Part shown: in pieces, positions 33,819 to 43,234 of the stretch
Position numbering within the stretch: position 1 is the first letter of the stretch
Layout of the letters: each line of letters starts with the position of its first letter
Assembly (NCBI GenBank): GCA_023429565.1
Contig: JAEZDJ010000112.1
Span: 1-64,000, forward strand
DNA length: 64,000 bases
Direction of reading: 5' to 3'
Source of the DNA: Actinomycetes bacterium
Lineage (GTDB): Bacteria; Actinomycetota; Coriobacteriia; Coriobacteriales; Eggerthellaceae
Notes under the pieces: model-generated
Told to the model about the DNA's origin: nothing
Databases searched by the model: none
Seen by the model: the letters and a program-made list of their open reading frames with translations, nothing else
Position numbers and translations under genes: made by a program

Positions 33819-34865
33819 CTACGCCACCGCCATAAGTGTTTCGGCAAAGTAGATGGAAAAGCCCGTGGCGGCCAGCACGCCCGAGATGATCCAGAACCGC
33901 ACGACCACCTTGGTCTCGCTCCACCCCTTCTTCTCGAAGTGATGATGCAGGGGGGCCATGAGGAAGATGCGCTTCTTTGTCTTCTTGTAATAGAGGACCT
34001 GGATCATGACGGACAGCGCCTCTGCCACGAACAGGCCGCCGATGATGAGGGAGACGAACTCGGCCTTGGTGAGGATGGCCAGGCATCCCAACGCCATCCC
34101 GAGCGCGAGCGATCCCGTGTCGCCCATGAAGATGTCAGCAGGAAACGAGTTGAACCAGAGGAACCCGATGCATGCCCCCGCGAGCGCCGCGGCAAAGATG
34201 GCAGGCTCCAGCATGTCGGAACGATAGGCGATGGCGGCCATGACAATCATGACGATCATGATGGTGCCCGCGGCCAAACCGTCCAAGCCGTCGGTGAGGT
34301 TGACGGCGTTGCACATGCCCACCAGAAGGATGTCCATGAGGATGAGATACAGCCACGGCACCTGGATGCCGTCCCCCACGGGAATGACCGTGGTCAGGAT
34401 GCCGAGATCGAACGTGTATATGAAGGGTATCTCCACGGTGGGCGCAATGCCAATCCAGTTCACGGCCACCAGGATGAACGCCGTGGCGATGGCGAATTGG
34501 CCGATGAGCTTCATCTTCGGAGTTAGGCCGAGCGAGCGCTCCTTGACCACCTTGGAGCCGTCGTCGACAAGGCCGAGGAGCCCCGTTAGCAGCGTTGCAC
34601 CCAACAGCAGAAACGTCTCGGGGGTCGGCATGGCGACCAGCAGGGCCGTGACGACCACCGCGGCAAGCATGACGACGCCGCCCATGGTGGGCGTGCCCTG
34701 CTTGACCAGATGGCTCTGCGGACCATCTGCGCGAACCTGTTGCCCGATGTGGCTTGACTTGAGGAACTTGATCCAAAGCGGAGTCAGGACCATCGTGATC
34801 ACCATGGCCAGCACGATGGCCAGAAACACCAAAAACGTCGGATAATGTGAGAAGAGTGCAAACAT
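33819..34865 (-). CDS. mraY: Phospho-MurNAc-pentapeptide transferase
   Basis: Integral membrane enzyme making lipid I. The 348-residue protein has ten predicted membrane helices, GTPTMGGVVML, the DDGSKVVKERSLGLTPKMKL acids, the NAVNLTDGLDGLAAG Mg-binding block, FNSFPADIFMGDTGSLALG and the MAPLHHHFEKKGWSETKVV cytoplasmic loop, all diagnostic. It starts one base after murF. Confidence 0.96.
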   Translation of the reverse strand: MFALFSHYPTFLVFLAIVLAMVITMVLTPLWIKFLKSSHIGQQVRADGPQSHLVKQGTPTMGGVVMLAAVVVTALLVAMPTPETFLLLGATLLTGLLGLVDDGSKVVKERSLGLTPKMKLIGQFAIATAFILVAVNWIGIAPTVEIPFIYTFDLGILTTVIPVGDGIQVPWLYLILMDILLVGMCNAVNLTDGLDGLAAGTIMIVMIVMAAIAYRSDMLEPAIFAAALAGACIGFLWFNSFPADIFMGDTGSLALGMALGCLAILTKAEFVSLIIGGLFVAEALSVMIQVLYYKKTKKRIFLMAPLHHHFEKKGWSETKVVVRFWIISGVLAATGFSIYFAETLMAVA

Positions 34866-34866
34866 G

Positions 34867-36375
34867 TCAGTTAATCAGTCCTTCGACCACGCGTTCGAGT
34901 CCCATGAAACGGGATGCCTTCACCAACACCGCGTCGCCAGGCTCGACGCACGTGTCCAATTCGCCCAGAACGTCAGACAATGTCGCCGCCCGCACGATGC
35001 GCAGGGGGTCCATGCCCGCCTGCTCTGCGGCATCGGCGATGTATGAGGACAGGTCTCCCACGCAGACCATCCGATCGATCGGCAGCGTTGCGGCCAATCG
35101 TCCGATGCCCTCATGGCAGGCCTCCGCACACTCGCCAAGCTCTCCCATGTCGCCAAGCACGGCGATATGGCGGCCCGGCACATCCAGCGCGCACAAGGTG
35201 GCAAGCGCCGCCCTCATGGAATCGGGATTCGCATTGTAGGCATCGTTCACCACAGTAAATCCCCCACGGGCGGACAGCACCTCCTGACGGCCGCTCTCGG
35301 GCTCAGCTGCTGCCAAGGCCTCGGCGATGGCGGCGAGCGAGAGGCCACACGCCCGGCCGACGGCTGCAGCGGCGCAGGCGTTGGCAACGTTGTGCACGCC
35401 GCGCAGGTTGAGCGAGCAGGAAACCGCCTCCTCGGCGGCATCGGCGGAAAGCCCCTCGCCCGCCGACGGAGAGAAGCCAGAGGCATGCAGATCAAACTGC
35501 GGGCGACCCTGTTCGTCAAGCGCGACGCCTTCCGCCCAGACCGCCGGCCGCGCCCGGTCGGAAGCATCGGATTCCTCCCGACGCGTGACGGCAGAGGGGG
35601 AACCGTCAAACAGCACGGTTTCCACGCGGCGGGCGTCGAGACGAGCCCGATCGCACACAAACGAGGAAAAGTCATCGGCGGCGTTCACGAACGCGCGCCC
35701 GGTGCCTTCCGGCAGGGCGCACAGGAGTTCCGCCTTGGCGCGCGCGATGTTCTCCCTGCTGCCGAGAAGCTCGATATGGCTCTCGCCCACATTGACCACG
35801 ATGCCCCAATCGGGACGAACGAGATCGCAGAGCGATGCTATCTGGCCGGAGCCGCGCATGCCCATTTCCACGATGACGGCCTGCGTCTCGGGTTCCGCGG
35901 ACAGAATGGTCCGAGGAACGCCCAGTTCGTTGTTCTGGTTCCCCTTGGTGGCAACCACGCTCAGGGAGCTTGACAGGACGTCACGCACCAGGTTCTTGGT
36001 GGTGGTTTTTCCGGTTGACCCCGTGAGAGCGATGACACGGCCCTTCAGGAAGCCCCGCCACAAACGGGCGATGTCCGTGATGGCGCCCCGCGAGTCAGGC
36101 ACCTCGATGACCGCTGCCCCCAGCTCACAGGCGAGCAGGCGCGTGGGCTCGTCAAGCGGTTGCATGACGACAGCCGCCGTTGCACCCGCGCGCAACGCGG
36201 CCGCAATGTAGTCATGCCCGTCGACGCGCTCTCCCGGCAGGGCAACATATACGTCCCCCTGCTTGACGTCGCGGGAATCCCAGGTGAGGCCCGTTGCGAT
36301 CACGCGGGCATCGACGGGCTCGACCACAAGGCAGCCACCCGTGCAAGCGGCTATCTGTTTGATGTTCAGGCGCAT
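34867..36375 (-). CDS. murF: UDP-MurNAc-tripeptide--D-Ala-D-Ala ligase
   Basis: Adds D-Ala-D-Ala to finish the stem peptide. The 502-residue protein has GLTWDSRDVKQGDVYVAL, the ATP loop TGSTGKTTTKNLV, GNQNNELGVP, VVNVGESHIELLGS, NVANACAAAAVG, NDAYNANPDSMRAAL and LGDMGELG, standard MurF motifs. A variable loop of about 60 residues (DSEASDRARPAV... region) is longer than in E. coli. It directly abuts murE, with no bases between them. Confidence 0.95.
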   Translation of the reverse strand: MRLNIKQIAACTGGCLVVEPVDARVIATGLTWDSRDVKQGDVYVALPGERVDGHDYIAAALRAGATAAVVMQPLDEPTRLLACELGAAVIEVPDSRGAITDIARLWRGFLKGRVIALTGSTGKTTTKNLVRDVLSSSLSVVATKGNQNNELGVPRTILSAEPETQAVIVEMGMRGSGQIASLCDLVRPDWGIVVNVGESHIELLGSRENIARAKAELLCALPEGTGRAFVNAADDFSSFVCDRARLDARRVETVLFDGSPSAVTRREESDASDRARPAVWAEGVALDEQGRPQFDLHASGFSPSAGEGLSADAAEEAVSCSLNLRGVHNVANACAAAAVGRACGLSLAAIAEALAAAEPESGRQEVLSARGGFTVVNDAYNANPDSMRAALATLCALDVPGRHIAVLGDMGELGECAEACHEGIGRLAATLPIDRMVCVGDLSSYIADAAEQAGMDPLRIVRAATLSDVLGELDTCVEPGDAVLVKASRFMGLERVVEGLIN

Positions 36376-37881
36376 CTAGGCTTCGCCGCCCGGACAGGCG
36401 ACGCCGGAAAAGCGCTTCTCAAGCTCCTCGGCCGCCACGACGCGGTCGTCGAACGAGCGAACCTCGTCGCCGACGAGCTGATAGTCCTCATGGCCCTTGC
36501 CCGCGATGAGCACCGAGTCTCCCGCCTGGGCACGCGCGAGCGCATGGGCGATGGCTTGGCGCCGATCGGCCTCGACCTCAAACCGTCCCTCACCCGATCC
36601 CATTCCCGAAACGATGTCTTCGATGATGGCAAGCGGATCCTCGTGACGGGGATTGTCCGACGTCACGATGGCATAGTCGGCAGCGAGCGCGGCCTTGCCC
36701 ATGATGGAGCGCTTCGACGCGTCGCGGTCGCCTCCGCACCCGAACACGCATATCGTGTGGCCGGGCGTGATGGCCATGATCGACGCGAGCGCCTTTTCCA
36801 GGGCGTCGGGCGTGTGGGCATAGTCCACAAACACGGACACGCCCCCACCCTGTGCGACGTTCACGCGCTCCAAGCGACCCGGAATCTGCGGGGCTTCCTC
36901 CAGCGCCTGCACGATGACCTCGGTCGGGTAGCCAAGCTGCAGGCCAATGCCGAACGCGCACATGACGTTTTCCACGTTGAACTTGCCGACGAGAGGATAG
37001 TCAAAGCGGCACCGCGCCCCACGAACGTCCAGTTCGACGGTCGTGTGGGTGGGCGCATAGGACACGTCGATGGGATGTATCTGCGCGGAAGGATCGAAGC
37101 CCGTCGTCACGACGTTGTCCCCCGCTGAGGAGCAGCGACGGAGGAGTTCCTTCCCCCATTTGTCATCGATGCAGATGACGCGTTTTCCCGGATAGTCGCA
37201 AGAGAACAGGCGCGCCTTCGCTTCAAAGTAAGCCTCAAAGGTGTGGTGGTAGTCCAAATGGTCCTGCGTGAGATTTGAGAACGCCGTCACGGAAAACGTC
37301 GTGCCCCAGGTGCGTTCCAGGTCGAGCGCGTGCGAGCTGACTTCCATGGCAACAACCTCACAGCGTTCGTCACGCATGAGGGCAAACATTCGCTGCAAGT
37401 CAGGCGACTCGGGCGTCGTGCGCGCCGACTTCTGCTGAGCATCGCCCACGCGGATTCCCACCGTGCCGATCACCCCGGTGCGCTTGCCCGCGACGCGAGC
37501 GATATGCTCCACCAGATAGGTGGTCGTGGTCTTGCCGTTCGTGCCGGTGATACCCACGAGGGAGATGTCTTTGGAAGGATGGTCGTAGAAGTTCGCCGCG
37601 GCGGAGGCCATGGCCTTGCGCGTGTCCTTCACCACGACCTCGGTCACGTCAGTCGCATCGGCAAGGTACACTTTGCGTTCGACCACCAGCACCTTCGCGC
37701 CGTGGTCGATGGCGTCCTGAGCAAACGAATGACCGTCCGTCGTCAGGCCGACAATGCAGAAGAACGCATCGCCCGGCTGCACGCGGTCACTGCGGTAGGC
37801 GATGCCGCCCACCTCTTCATCGGCATTGCCGATAACGGTGCAGTCTATTCCCGCGAACAGGTCGATGCAGGTCTTCCCCAT
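36376..37881 (-). CDS. murE: UDP-MurNAc-tripeptide synthetase, meso-DAP type
   Basis: Adds the third residue of the stem peptide. The 501-residue protein has GIAYRSDRVQPGDAFFCIVG, the ATP loop TGTNGKTTTTYLV, NLTQDHLDYHHTFEAY, KFNVENVMCAFGIG and VDYAHTPDALEKAL. The substrate motif reads DNPR (TSDNPRHEDP), which is the meso-diaminopimelate signature; L-Lys enzymes differ there. It lies nine bases after ftsI. Confidence 0.95.
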   Translation of the reverse strand: MGKTCIDLFAGIDCTVIGNADEEVGGIAYRSDRVQPGDAFFCIVGLTTDGHSFAQDAIDHGAKVLVVERKVYLADATDVTEVVVKDTRKAMASAAANFYDHPSKDISLVGITGTNGKTTTTYLVEHIARVAGKRTGVIGTVGIRVGDAQQKSARTTPESPDLQRMFALMRDERCEVVAMEVSSHALDLERTWGTTFSVTAFSNLTQDHLDYHHTFEAYFEAKARLFSCDYPGKRVICIDDKWGKELLRRCSSAGDNVVTTGFDPSAQIHPIDVSYAPTHTTVELDVRGARCRFDYPLVGKFNVENVMCAFGIGLQLGYPTEVIVQALEEAPQIPGRLERVNVAQGGGVSVFVDYAHTPDALEKALASIMAITPGHTICVFGCGGDRDASKRSIMGKAALAADYAIVTSDNPRHEDPLAIIEDIVSGMGSGEGRFEVEADRRQAIAHALARAQAGDSVLIAGKGHEDYQLVGDEVRSFDDRVVAAEELEKRFSGVACPGGEA

Positions 37882-37890
37882 AGCGTGTCC

Positions 37891-39702
37891 TCACTCGGAT
37901 GTGATCTTGAAACGGTCGATGGCTGTTGACATTATATCCCTAAATATCGGGGTGACCACACCGTCGCCGGGAACCTCGTTGGCACCCACAAAACAAACCA
38001 ATTGGCTTGACGAATCAGCGAGAAAGCCCGTGAAGCACAGGTTGTACACGCCCTTCCGGTATCCACCGTTTTCCTCGTCATAGATCTCTGCCGTGCTGGT
38101 TTTGCCCGCGACCGAGAAGCCGTCGATGGCGGCCGCCTTGCCGGTTCCCTCGGTGACGACCGTCTTCAGCATCCCGGTGATGTCGGAGATGGCCGCCTTA
38201 TCGTCGACGACGTCCTCCGTGCCGTATTCGGCCACCTGGCCGCTCTGGGGCTCGCTGATCAGGAAATGGGGAACGCATTCCACGCCATCGTTCACCAAGG
38301 CTCCGTAGAAACGCGTCATCTGCAGCGGCGTGACCGAGATGCCCTGGCCGAAGCTCACGTTGTAAGCGCCGACTTTGCTCAGGTTAGCGAAGGGCGTCAT
38401 GTAGCCCAGTACGTCCGTGCCGGCCTCGCCCTCGCCGGGATAGTCCACGCCGGTCTTCTCATGCAGGTTGTATTCCAATATCTTGTTGTAGAGGTTCTGG
38501 AATCCCGACACGTCCCCCACGGTGGCGTTCTCGGTTGCCAGCGATATGCCGATGTTGGACGATTGATCGAGGATCTGGCGCAACGTGTACCAGGCATCGC
38601 CGCGCTCGTGCGCGTCTGAGATGGTGTAGCCGTCAGCCGTGAGCGTCGCAGGACAGAACAGCTGGGTGTCAGGCGTCATGGTGCCTGCCTCCAGGACGGA
38701 CATGGCGGACACCGTCTTGAAGATCGAGCCCGGCTCGAACAGGTCCGTCACGGCCTTGAGCTCGGTCGCCCCCGCCTCGATGTTGTCGCGGTCGTCGGGG
38801 TTGAGCAGCGGCAGGGATGCCGCCGCGTATATCTCGCCCGTGCCGCCGTCCATGACGACCGACGAGCCTCCCGTCGCGTTCAGGCCGCTCACGCCCTCCT
38901 GCAGGCGCGTCTCCAGATACTGCTGCAGCTCGATGTCGATGGAAATGATGATGTCCTGCCCATCGACGGCAGCCCGCTCCTCGTGCACGCCGCCGGGAAT
39001 GGGCGTGCCGTCCCTGCCGCGCTCGGCCTCGTAGCGGCCAGCCTGGCCGCTCAGTATGTCGTCATAGTATGCCTCAAGCCCAGAAAGGCCGTTGCCGTCC
39101 ACGTCGGTGAGACCGATGATCTGCGCGCCTATCTGCTTGTTGGGGTAGATCCGCTTCGTGTCGGAGATGAAATAGATTCCGTCGAGCCCGAGCTCCTTCA
39201 CCTTTTCGGCATCGGCGACATCCGCCTTGCGCTTGACGAAGGCAAACGAAGAGTCGGACGATTCGAGGGCGCCCTCGTAGTCGTCTGCACTGCCCCCAAG
39301 CACGTCCGCCAGCTTGAGCGCCGTGTCCCGGGCATCCTCGACCTCGGAAGGGTTCGCGTAGATGGTGGTCGCCTCGACGCTGGTGGCAAGCACCGTGCCG
39401 TTGCGGTCGTAGATGGTCCCCCGCCGCGGCTCGACGTCAAAGCCCACCGTGCGCGCTTGCTGAGCCTGGGCAGAATAGTCGGGAGCCACAATGACTTGGA
39501 GAAACACCAAGCGAGCGAGAAACAGGAGAGCTATGGCTGCAAATATGAGAAGGGGAACGAACGCGCGGTTGGAGTCGAGGGCCTCCCTCAAGGGGGAACC
39601 AACGCTGCTCGATGCAGCGGCGGAGCCGCGACTGGCGCGCGAAGGCGTGCGGGATGAGCGCGCGCGGCGCCCGTCCCGTGGCGCGTGGGACTGATCCGCC
39701 AC
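37891..39702 (-). CDS. ftsI: Septal transpeptidase FtsI (PBP3-type)
   Basis: Class B penicillin-binding protein that cross-links septal wall. The 603-residue protein has a basic cytoplasmic tail, one membrane helix (about 49-70), a dimerisation/pedestal domain (RRGTIYDRNGTVLA), and a transpeptidase domain with SxxK (EPGSIFKTVSAM), SxN (DQSSNIGIS) and KTS-type third box (AGKTSTAEI). It works with FtsW. No PASTA repeats follow, so it is FtsI rather than a PASTA-PBP2x type. It is two bases after ftsL. Confidence 0.94.
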   Translation of the reverse strand: MADQSHAPRDGRRARSSRTPSRASRGSAAASSSVGSPLREALDSNRAFVPLLIFAAIALLFLARLVFLQVIVAPDYSAQAQQARTVGFDVEPRRGTIYDRNGTVLATSVEATTIYANPSEVEDARDTALKLADVLGGSADDYEGALESSDSSFAFVKRKADVADAEKVKELGLDGIYFISDTKRIYPNKQIGAQIIGLTDVDGNGLSGLEAYYDDILSGQAGRYEAERGRDGTPIPGGVHEERAAVDGQDIIISIDIELQQYLETRLQEGVSGLNATGGSSVVMDGGTGEIYAAASLPLLNPDDRDNIEAGATELKAVTDLFEPGSIFKTVSAMSVLEAGTMTPDTQLFCPATLTADGYTISDAHERGDAWYTLRQILDQSSNIGISLATENATVGDVSGFQNLYNKILEYNLHEKTGVDYPGEGEAGTDVLGYMTPFANLSKVGAYNVSFGQGISVTPLQMTRFYGALVNDGVECVPHFLISEPQSGQVAEYGTEDVVDDKAAISDITGMLKTVVTEGTGKAAAIDGFSVAGKTSTAEIYDEENGGYRKGVYNLCFTGFLADSSSQLVCFVGANEVPGDGVVTPIFRDIMSTAIDRFKITSE

Positions 39703-39704
39703 GC

Positions 39705-40172
39705 TTATGCTCCGGCGCCTGCTGCGAGTGCGACGCTCTTTGACAGCGACAGGCTGCCGTCGTCGTTGGCCGCGACGACGTCCTTGTCGAGGCTGATCGT
39801 TGTCACCGATTCGGGAGCAGCCATTTTCAGGCCATTCGCCTCGGCCTTGACGCGCGTCGGATTTGACAGGAGGCTCTGCATGACCTCCAAATCACTGCCC
39901 GCAGAACGGGCTGAATCGATGCTGCTCGAAAGGGTTTGGGACTCGATCGAGGCCGAAACGGCGGCCGACATCAAGGCAACGCGCGCAATGGCGACAAGGG
40001 CCACCACCACGAGCACGACGGCCGCGACCTTCGCGACGGAGATGACGCTCGAAGGCAGGGCTGACGGAGCGGTGCGCGTGACTTGCCCCGGGACGACGCG
40101 AACATGCGGTCTCGGTGCGCGTTCGGGAGCGCGCTTTGGATACGGATAGGAATATGCAGGCATCGCGCCCAT
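39705..40172 (-). CDS. ftsL: FtsL-like septum protein
   Basis: A 155-residue single-pass membrane protein: Pro/Arg-rich cytoplasmic tail, one hydrophobic helix (about 44-69, VAAVVLVVVALVAIARVALM) and an extracytoplasmic segment with short heptad-like pattern (SIESQTLSSSIDSARSAGSDLEVMQS). Sequence conservation is low, as usual for FtsL/DivIC; the call leans on the position between rsmH and ftsI. ATG at 40172 with an AGGGGG site. Confidence 0.8.
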   Translation of the reverse strand: MGAMPAYSYPYPKRAPERAPRPHVRVVPGQVTRTAPSALPSSVISVAKVAAVVLVVVALVAIARVALMSAAVSASIESQTLSSSIDSARSAGSDLEVMQSLLSNPTRVKAEANGLKMAAPESVTTISLDKDVVAANDDGSLSLSKSVALAAGAGA

Positions 40173-40277
40173 GTCCAACCCCCTTTCTTCATTTCATCTT
40201 CGTGTGGCGGTTGCACCATCGGTATTCTTCTTTTGCACGGCGGCCCGCGCGAGGCGGACGGCCGGGAAACAACAGGG

Positions 40278-41234
40278 TCAGCGTTTCTCCGCGACGCGCA
40301 GCTTCGCACTGCGGGCTCGGGGATTGCGTTCCACTTCCTCCGGAGTCGGTATCACCGGCTTCCGTGTGACAATGTCGACGATCGGCTTTCTACCACATGC
40401 GCACACAGGCAGGTCAGGCGGACAGACGCATCGATCCGCATACGATGAGAACAGGTCTTTCACAATGCGGTCCTCAAGCGAGTGATAGCTCATCACCACC
40501 AGCCGCCCACCCGGGTTGAGCCACCTGAGAGCGGCGTCAAGCCCCCGTTTGAGCGCGTCCAGTTCGCCGTTCACCTCGATACGAAGGGCTTGGAACGTCC
40601 GTTTTGCCGGATGTCCCCCCGTCCGCCGCGCCGAGGCGGGAATGGCCGCCTTGATGATGTCGACCAACTGCTCGCTCGTCTCGATCGGAGCTTCGGAACG
40701 GGCCTTCACGATAAAGTCCGCGATACGGCTCGCCCACTTCTCGTCCGAGTAGGCACGGATGATCCGAGTGAGATCTGCTGCATTGTAAGTGTTGACGATC
40801 TCTGCTGCGTTCAAGGTCTGTTTGCCCGGATCCATCCGCATATCAAGAGGGCCATTCTCCTTGAAGGAGAAGCCTCGAGACGGCGTGTCAATCTGTGCCG
40901 AGGAAACTCCCAGGTCGAAAAGAACCCCATCGACCCCGGGAACCTCCACGCCAAGGAGCGCCTGGTCCATGCCTTCGAAGTTGCTGCGCACGAGCTCGAT
41001 GCGGGGACGCACGTCATCGGGCAGCGTATCAAGCTTGCGACGGGCGGCGGCAAGCGCCGTCTCGTCCTGATCGATGCCGATGAGCGTGCCCTCACGTCCG
41101 AGCCGTTTGGCCGCTTCAAAGGAATGTCCTGCACCGCCGAGTGTTGCATCCACGAACGTTTGCCGCGTTTCGAGTTTGAGATATTCGAGGCACTCGGCGA
41201 GCATGACCGGTATATGCCGATATTCGTTTGTCAC
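40278..41234 (-). CDS. rsmH: 16S rRNA m4C1402 methyltransferase
   Basis: SAM-dependent methylation of 16S rRNA C1402. The 318-residue protein has HIPVMLAECLEYL, DATLGGAGHSFEAA (SAM loop), IGIDQDETAL, FDLGVSSAQIDTPSRGFSF, MDPGKQTLNAAEIVN, FQALRIEVNGELDAL and SYHSLEDRIVK, the RsmH/MraW set. A Cys-rich patch (CVCPPDLPVCACGRKP) lies near the C terminus. No ATG fits; GTG at 41234 starts where family homology begins. It lies 18 bases after mraZ. Confidence 0.95.
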   Translation of the reverse strand: MTNEYRHIPVMLAECLEYLKLETRQTFVDATLGGAGHSFEAAKRLGREGTLIGIDQDETALAAARRKLDTLPDDVRPRIELVRSNFEGMDQALLGVEVPGVDGVLFDLGVSSAQIDTPSRGFSFKENGPLDMRMDPGKQTLNAAEIVNTYNAADLTRIIRAYSDEKWASRIADFIVKARSEAPIETSEQLVDIIKAAIPASARRTGGHPAKRTFQALRIEVNGELDALKRGLDAALRWLNPGGRLVVMSYHSLEDRIVKDLFSSYADRCVCPPDLPVCACGRKPIVDIVTRKPVIPTPEEVERNPRARSAKLRVAEKR

Positions 41235-41252
41235 TGTGCTCACGCCTTCCAA

Positions 41253-41699
41253 TCAGCCGAACAGCAAGCTCAGGTCGATCTCGCCGTCTTCCTGATCGTA
41301 ACGCTTTGCATCCCAGACTTCGAAGTACCCCGTGTTGCCGACGACGACGACCTCTTTTCCAATGTCCGCAGCATCGCGCTGGTCGGCACTGAGCATGATG
41401 CGCCCCGCACCGTCCACCTCGACCCCTTTCGCGCGCGACTTGAGCTTGCGGCGAAGACGGACATGGAGATCATTCGAAGAGTCGTACTTGCCGAACTTGT
41501 CCTCGAACGCCTTGGCCACCCATTTGTTGAATTCGGGAGCCTCGAAAACGTACAGGCATTCGTCCTTCGGATTCGGAGTAACAACAAGATCTGTTGAAAG
41601 AACTTTGCGAAACGCTGCAGGCAGAGACACGCGGCCTTTGACATCGACTTTGTGGCGGAATTCTCCGTTGAGATCCACGATGTCGATTTCTTCGGCCAT
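41253..41699 (-). CDS. mraZ: Transcriptional regulator MraZ
   Basis: A DNA-binding protein of the AbrB-like swapped-hairpin fold that represses its own operon. The 148-residue product has the two MraZ repeats, one with HKVDVKGRVSLPAAFR and one with VEVDGAGRIMLSADQRDAADIG. The ATG at 41699 has a GGAAAGGA site. It is first in the division/cell-wall cluster and its promoter carries TGGGN boxes at 10-11-base intervals, as known for MraZ operators. Confidence 0.94.
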   Translation of the reverse strand: MAEEIDIVDLNGEFRHKVDVKGRVSLPAAFRKVLSTDLVVTPNPKDECLYVFEAPEFNKWVAKAFEDKFGKYDSSNDLHVRLRRKLKSRAKGVEVDGAGRIMLSADQRDAADIGKEVVVVGNTGYFEVWDAKRYDQEDGEIDLSLLFG

Positions 41700-41742
41700 G
41701 CTTTCCTTTCCACATCGTTCGCTTGCCCTTCCAATGTCCGAC

Positions 41743-41794
41743 ATTCTATCCCACTAAGCCCCACTTCGCAACATTTTTGCCCAATTTTGCCCCA
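41743..41794 (-). promoter_or_regulatory. mraZ operon promoter with MraZ boxes
   Basis: On the minus strand TTGCGA (41766-41771) and TAGAAT (41743-41748) are 17 bases apart. TGGGN boxes lie at 41749-41753, 41759-41763, 41779-41783 and 41790-41794, with a degenerate TGTTG at 41769-41773, giving steps of 10, 10, 10 and 11 bases. MraZ is known to bind repeated TGGGN boxes, so bound MraZ would cover -35, spacer and upstream DNA. Confidence 0.8.
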
Positions 41795-42196
41795 TTTTTG
41801 CCATGCTGAAACCACTCGTTCAACCTCCGGTAACCCTGCACAAGGCAAGCGCCCTCAACGGTGACACCACATGATGATTTTTGGGCGGAAACGCGTACAA
41901 GATATGGATCGCGAAAAGGGCGTGGGACAAAGTGGGGGCAATTATGCGGAATGTGTGACCATTTCCTCCCCTGCCCCATCGGGATGCGCGGCTGCTCCCT
42001 TCTCCCCGCAGCGGGCAGGCCGGCACTTTGCTGGGTCTTTTTCGATCGCGTCCTTGACAGACGTCGATGAAACGTGGGGTGCGGGGCACCATGCCAAGCC
42101 GAGAAGGGCCAGCGGCGGTGACAGAAGAAGACACGGCGCCGGCAGCAAGAGCAGGCCCGGAGCATGCAAGGCGCTGACGGCCCCACCAAGCCCCGT
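41795..42196. other. Gap between mraZ promoter and xerD
   Basis: About 400 bases without a recognisable gene. On the plus strand TGGGA (41923-41927) and TGGGG (41933-41937) are 10 bases apart, like MraZ boxes in the opposite direction. Short frames here lack support. Confidence 0.45.
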
Positions 42197-43219
42197 CTAC
42201 GCGCGCGGGTGCGCGCTGAGATATTCCTCGCGAATGTGGGAGCGGTCGACATGGGTGTAGACCTGGGTAGTGGAAATGTCGGAATGTCCCAATATCTCTT
42301 GGATCACGCGAAGGTCGGCACCTCCCTCAAGCATATGCGTGGCAAACGAATGCCGGAGCGTGTGGGGATGCAGGTTGGCGACGCCGATGGACAACCCCGC
42401 CCCAGCGACGAGGGAGTGGATGCTCTGACGCGTGAGCCGACCGCCGCGGGCGTTCAGAAACACGGCAGAGGTCCTCTTGGCATACGGCTTCAGCAATTCG
42501 AGCCGGGCGCCTTCGAGGTAGTCGCCAAGGGCATGAAGCGCCGTGCCCGATATGGGAGCGATGCGCTCCTTGCTCCCTTTGCCCACGATGCGCAGATATC
42601 CTTCGTCAAGCAGGCAGTCTCCCAGGTCGAGCCCGGAGCACTCGCTGACGCGCAGCCCGCATCCGTACAGCACCTCCAATATTGCGTGGTCACGCACCGC
42701 GCGTGGCTGCCGGTCCTCCGGCTCGGACAGCAGGGCGTCCATTTGAGAGATGGACAGCACATCGGGCAACCGCTCAGGAGGTTTGGGGAGTTGCAGGGTG
42801 TCGGCGGGGTTGTAGCGCGCCTGCCCTTCACGCACGAGAAACCGGTGGAAGCCCTTGAGCACCGAAACATGTCGGTCGATGGTCGACGTCGCATAACCCC
42901 GCTCAACAAGGTCAGCCTCGTATCTGACAATCACCGCACGGTCGACGTCGGCCGCGTCGGCCCTCTCCTGCTTCCCGAGAAACAGGAGATAATCCTTGAG
43001 GTCCGCCGCGTAGGCTGAAACCGTCAGAGGAGAGCTCCCCCGCTCAATGCGCAAAAAGGACAGGTAGTCCGTGACGAGCGAAGGAAGATCTCCCGAAGGG
43101 AAGCCCACGACGCCTCCATGATCGGACCGGCCGCGCGGGGACGCGCCCCTCCCCTCAAAAGACGGTCTTCCTCCGCCCACCTCATCGGCAAAGGGAGACC
43201 GCTGCACATCGTCCGACAT
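42197..43219 (-). CDS. xerD: Tyrosine recombinase XerD
   Basis: Resolves chromosome dimers at dif with a XerC-type partner. The product has an N-terminal SAM-like core-binding domain (LVTDYLSFLRIERGSSPLTVSAYAADLKDYL) and a catalytic domain with the full R...K...HxxR...H...Y set: GLRVSE, KGSKE, HTLRHSFATHML, LGHSDI, TQVYTHV. Written here as 340 residues, about 40 longer than usual; a GTG at 43108, preceded by GGAGG, may be the real start. It lies 15 bases after pyrG, an arrangement that would co-transcribe them. Confidence 0.92.
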   Translation of the reverse strand: MSDDVQRSPFADEVGGGRPSFEGRGASPRGRSDHGGVVGFPSGDLPSLVTDYLSFLRIERGSSPLTVSAYAADLKDYLLFLGKQERADAADVDRAVIVRYEADLVERGYATSTIDRHVSVLKGFHRFLVREGQARYNPADTLQLPKPPERLPDVLSISQMDALLSEPEDRQPRAVRDHAILEVLYGCGLRVSECSGLDLGDCLLDEGYLRIVGKGSKERIAPISGTALHALGDYLEGARLELLKPYAKRTSAVFLNARGGRLTRQSIHSLVAGAGLSIGVANLHPHTLRHSFATHMLEGGADLRVIQEILGHSDISTTQVYTHVDRSHIREEYLSAHPRA

Positions 43220-43234
43220 GGGAAACGCGCCGGA

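Noticed and set aside
41861..42070. 69-codon plus-strand frame between mraZ and xerD
   Set aside because: No ribosome site or homology; the region is better explained as regulatory DNA.
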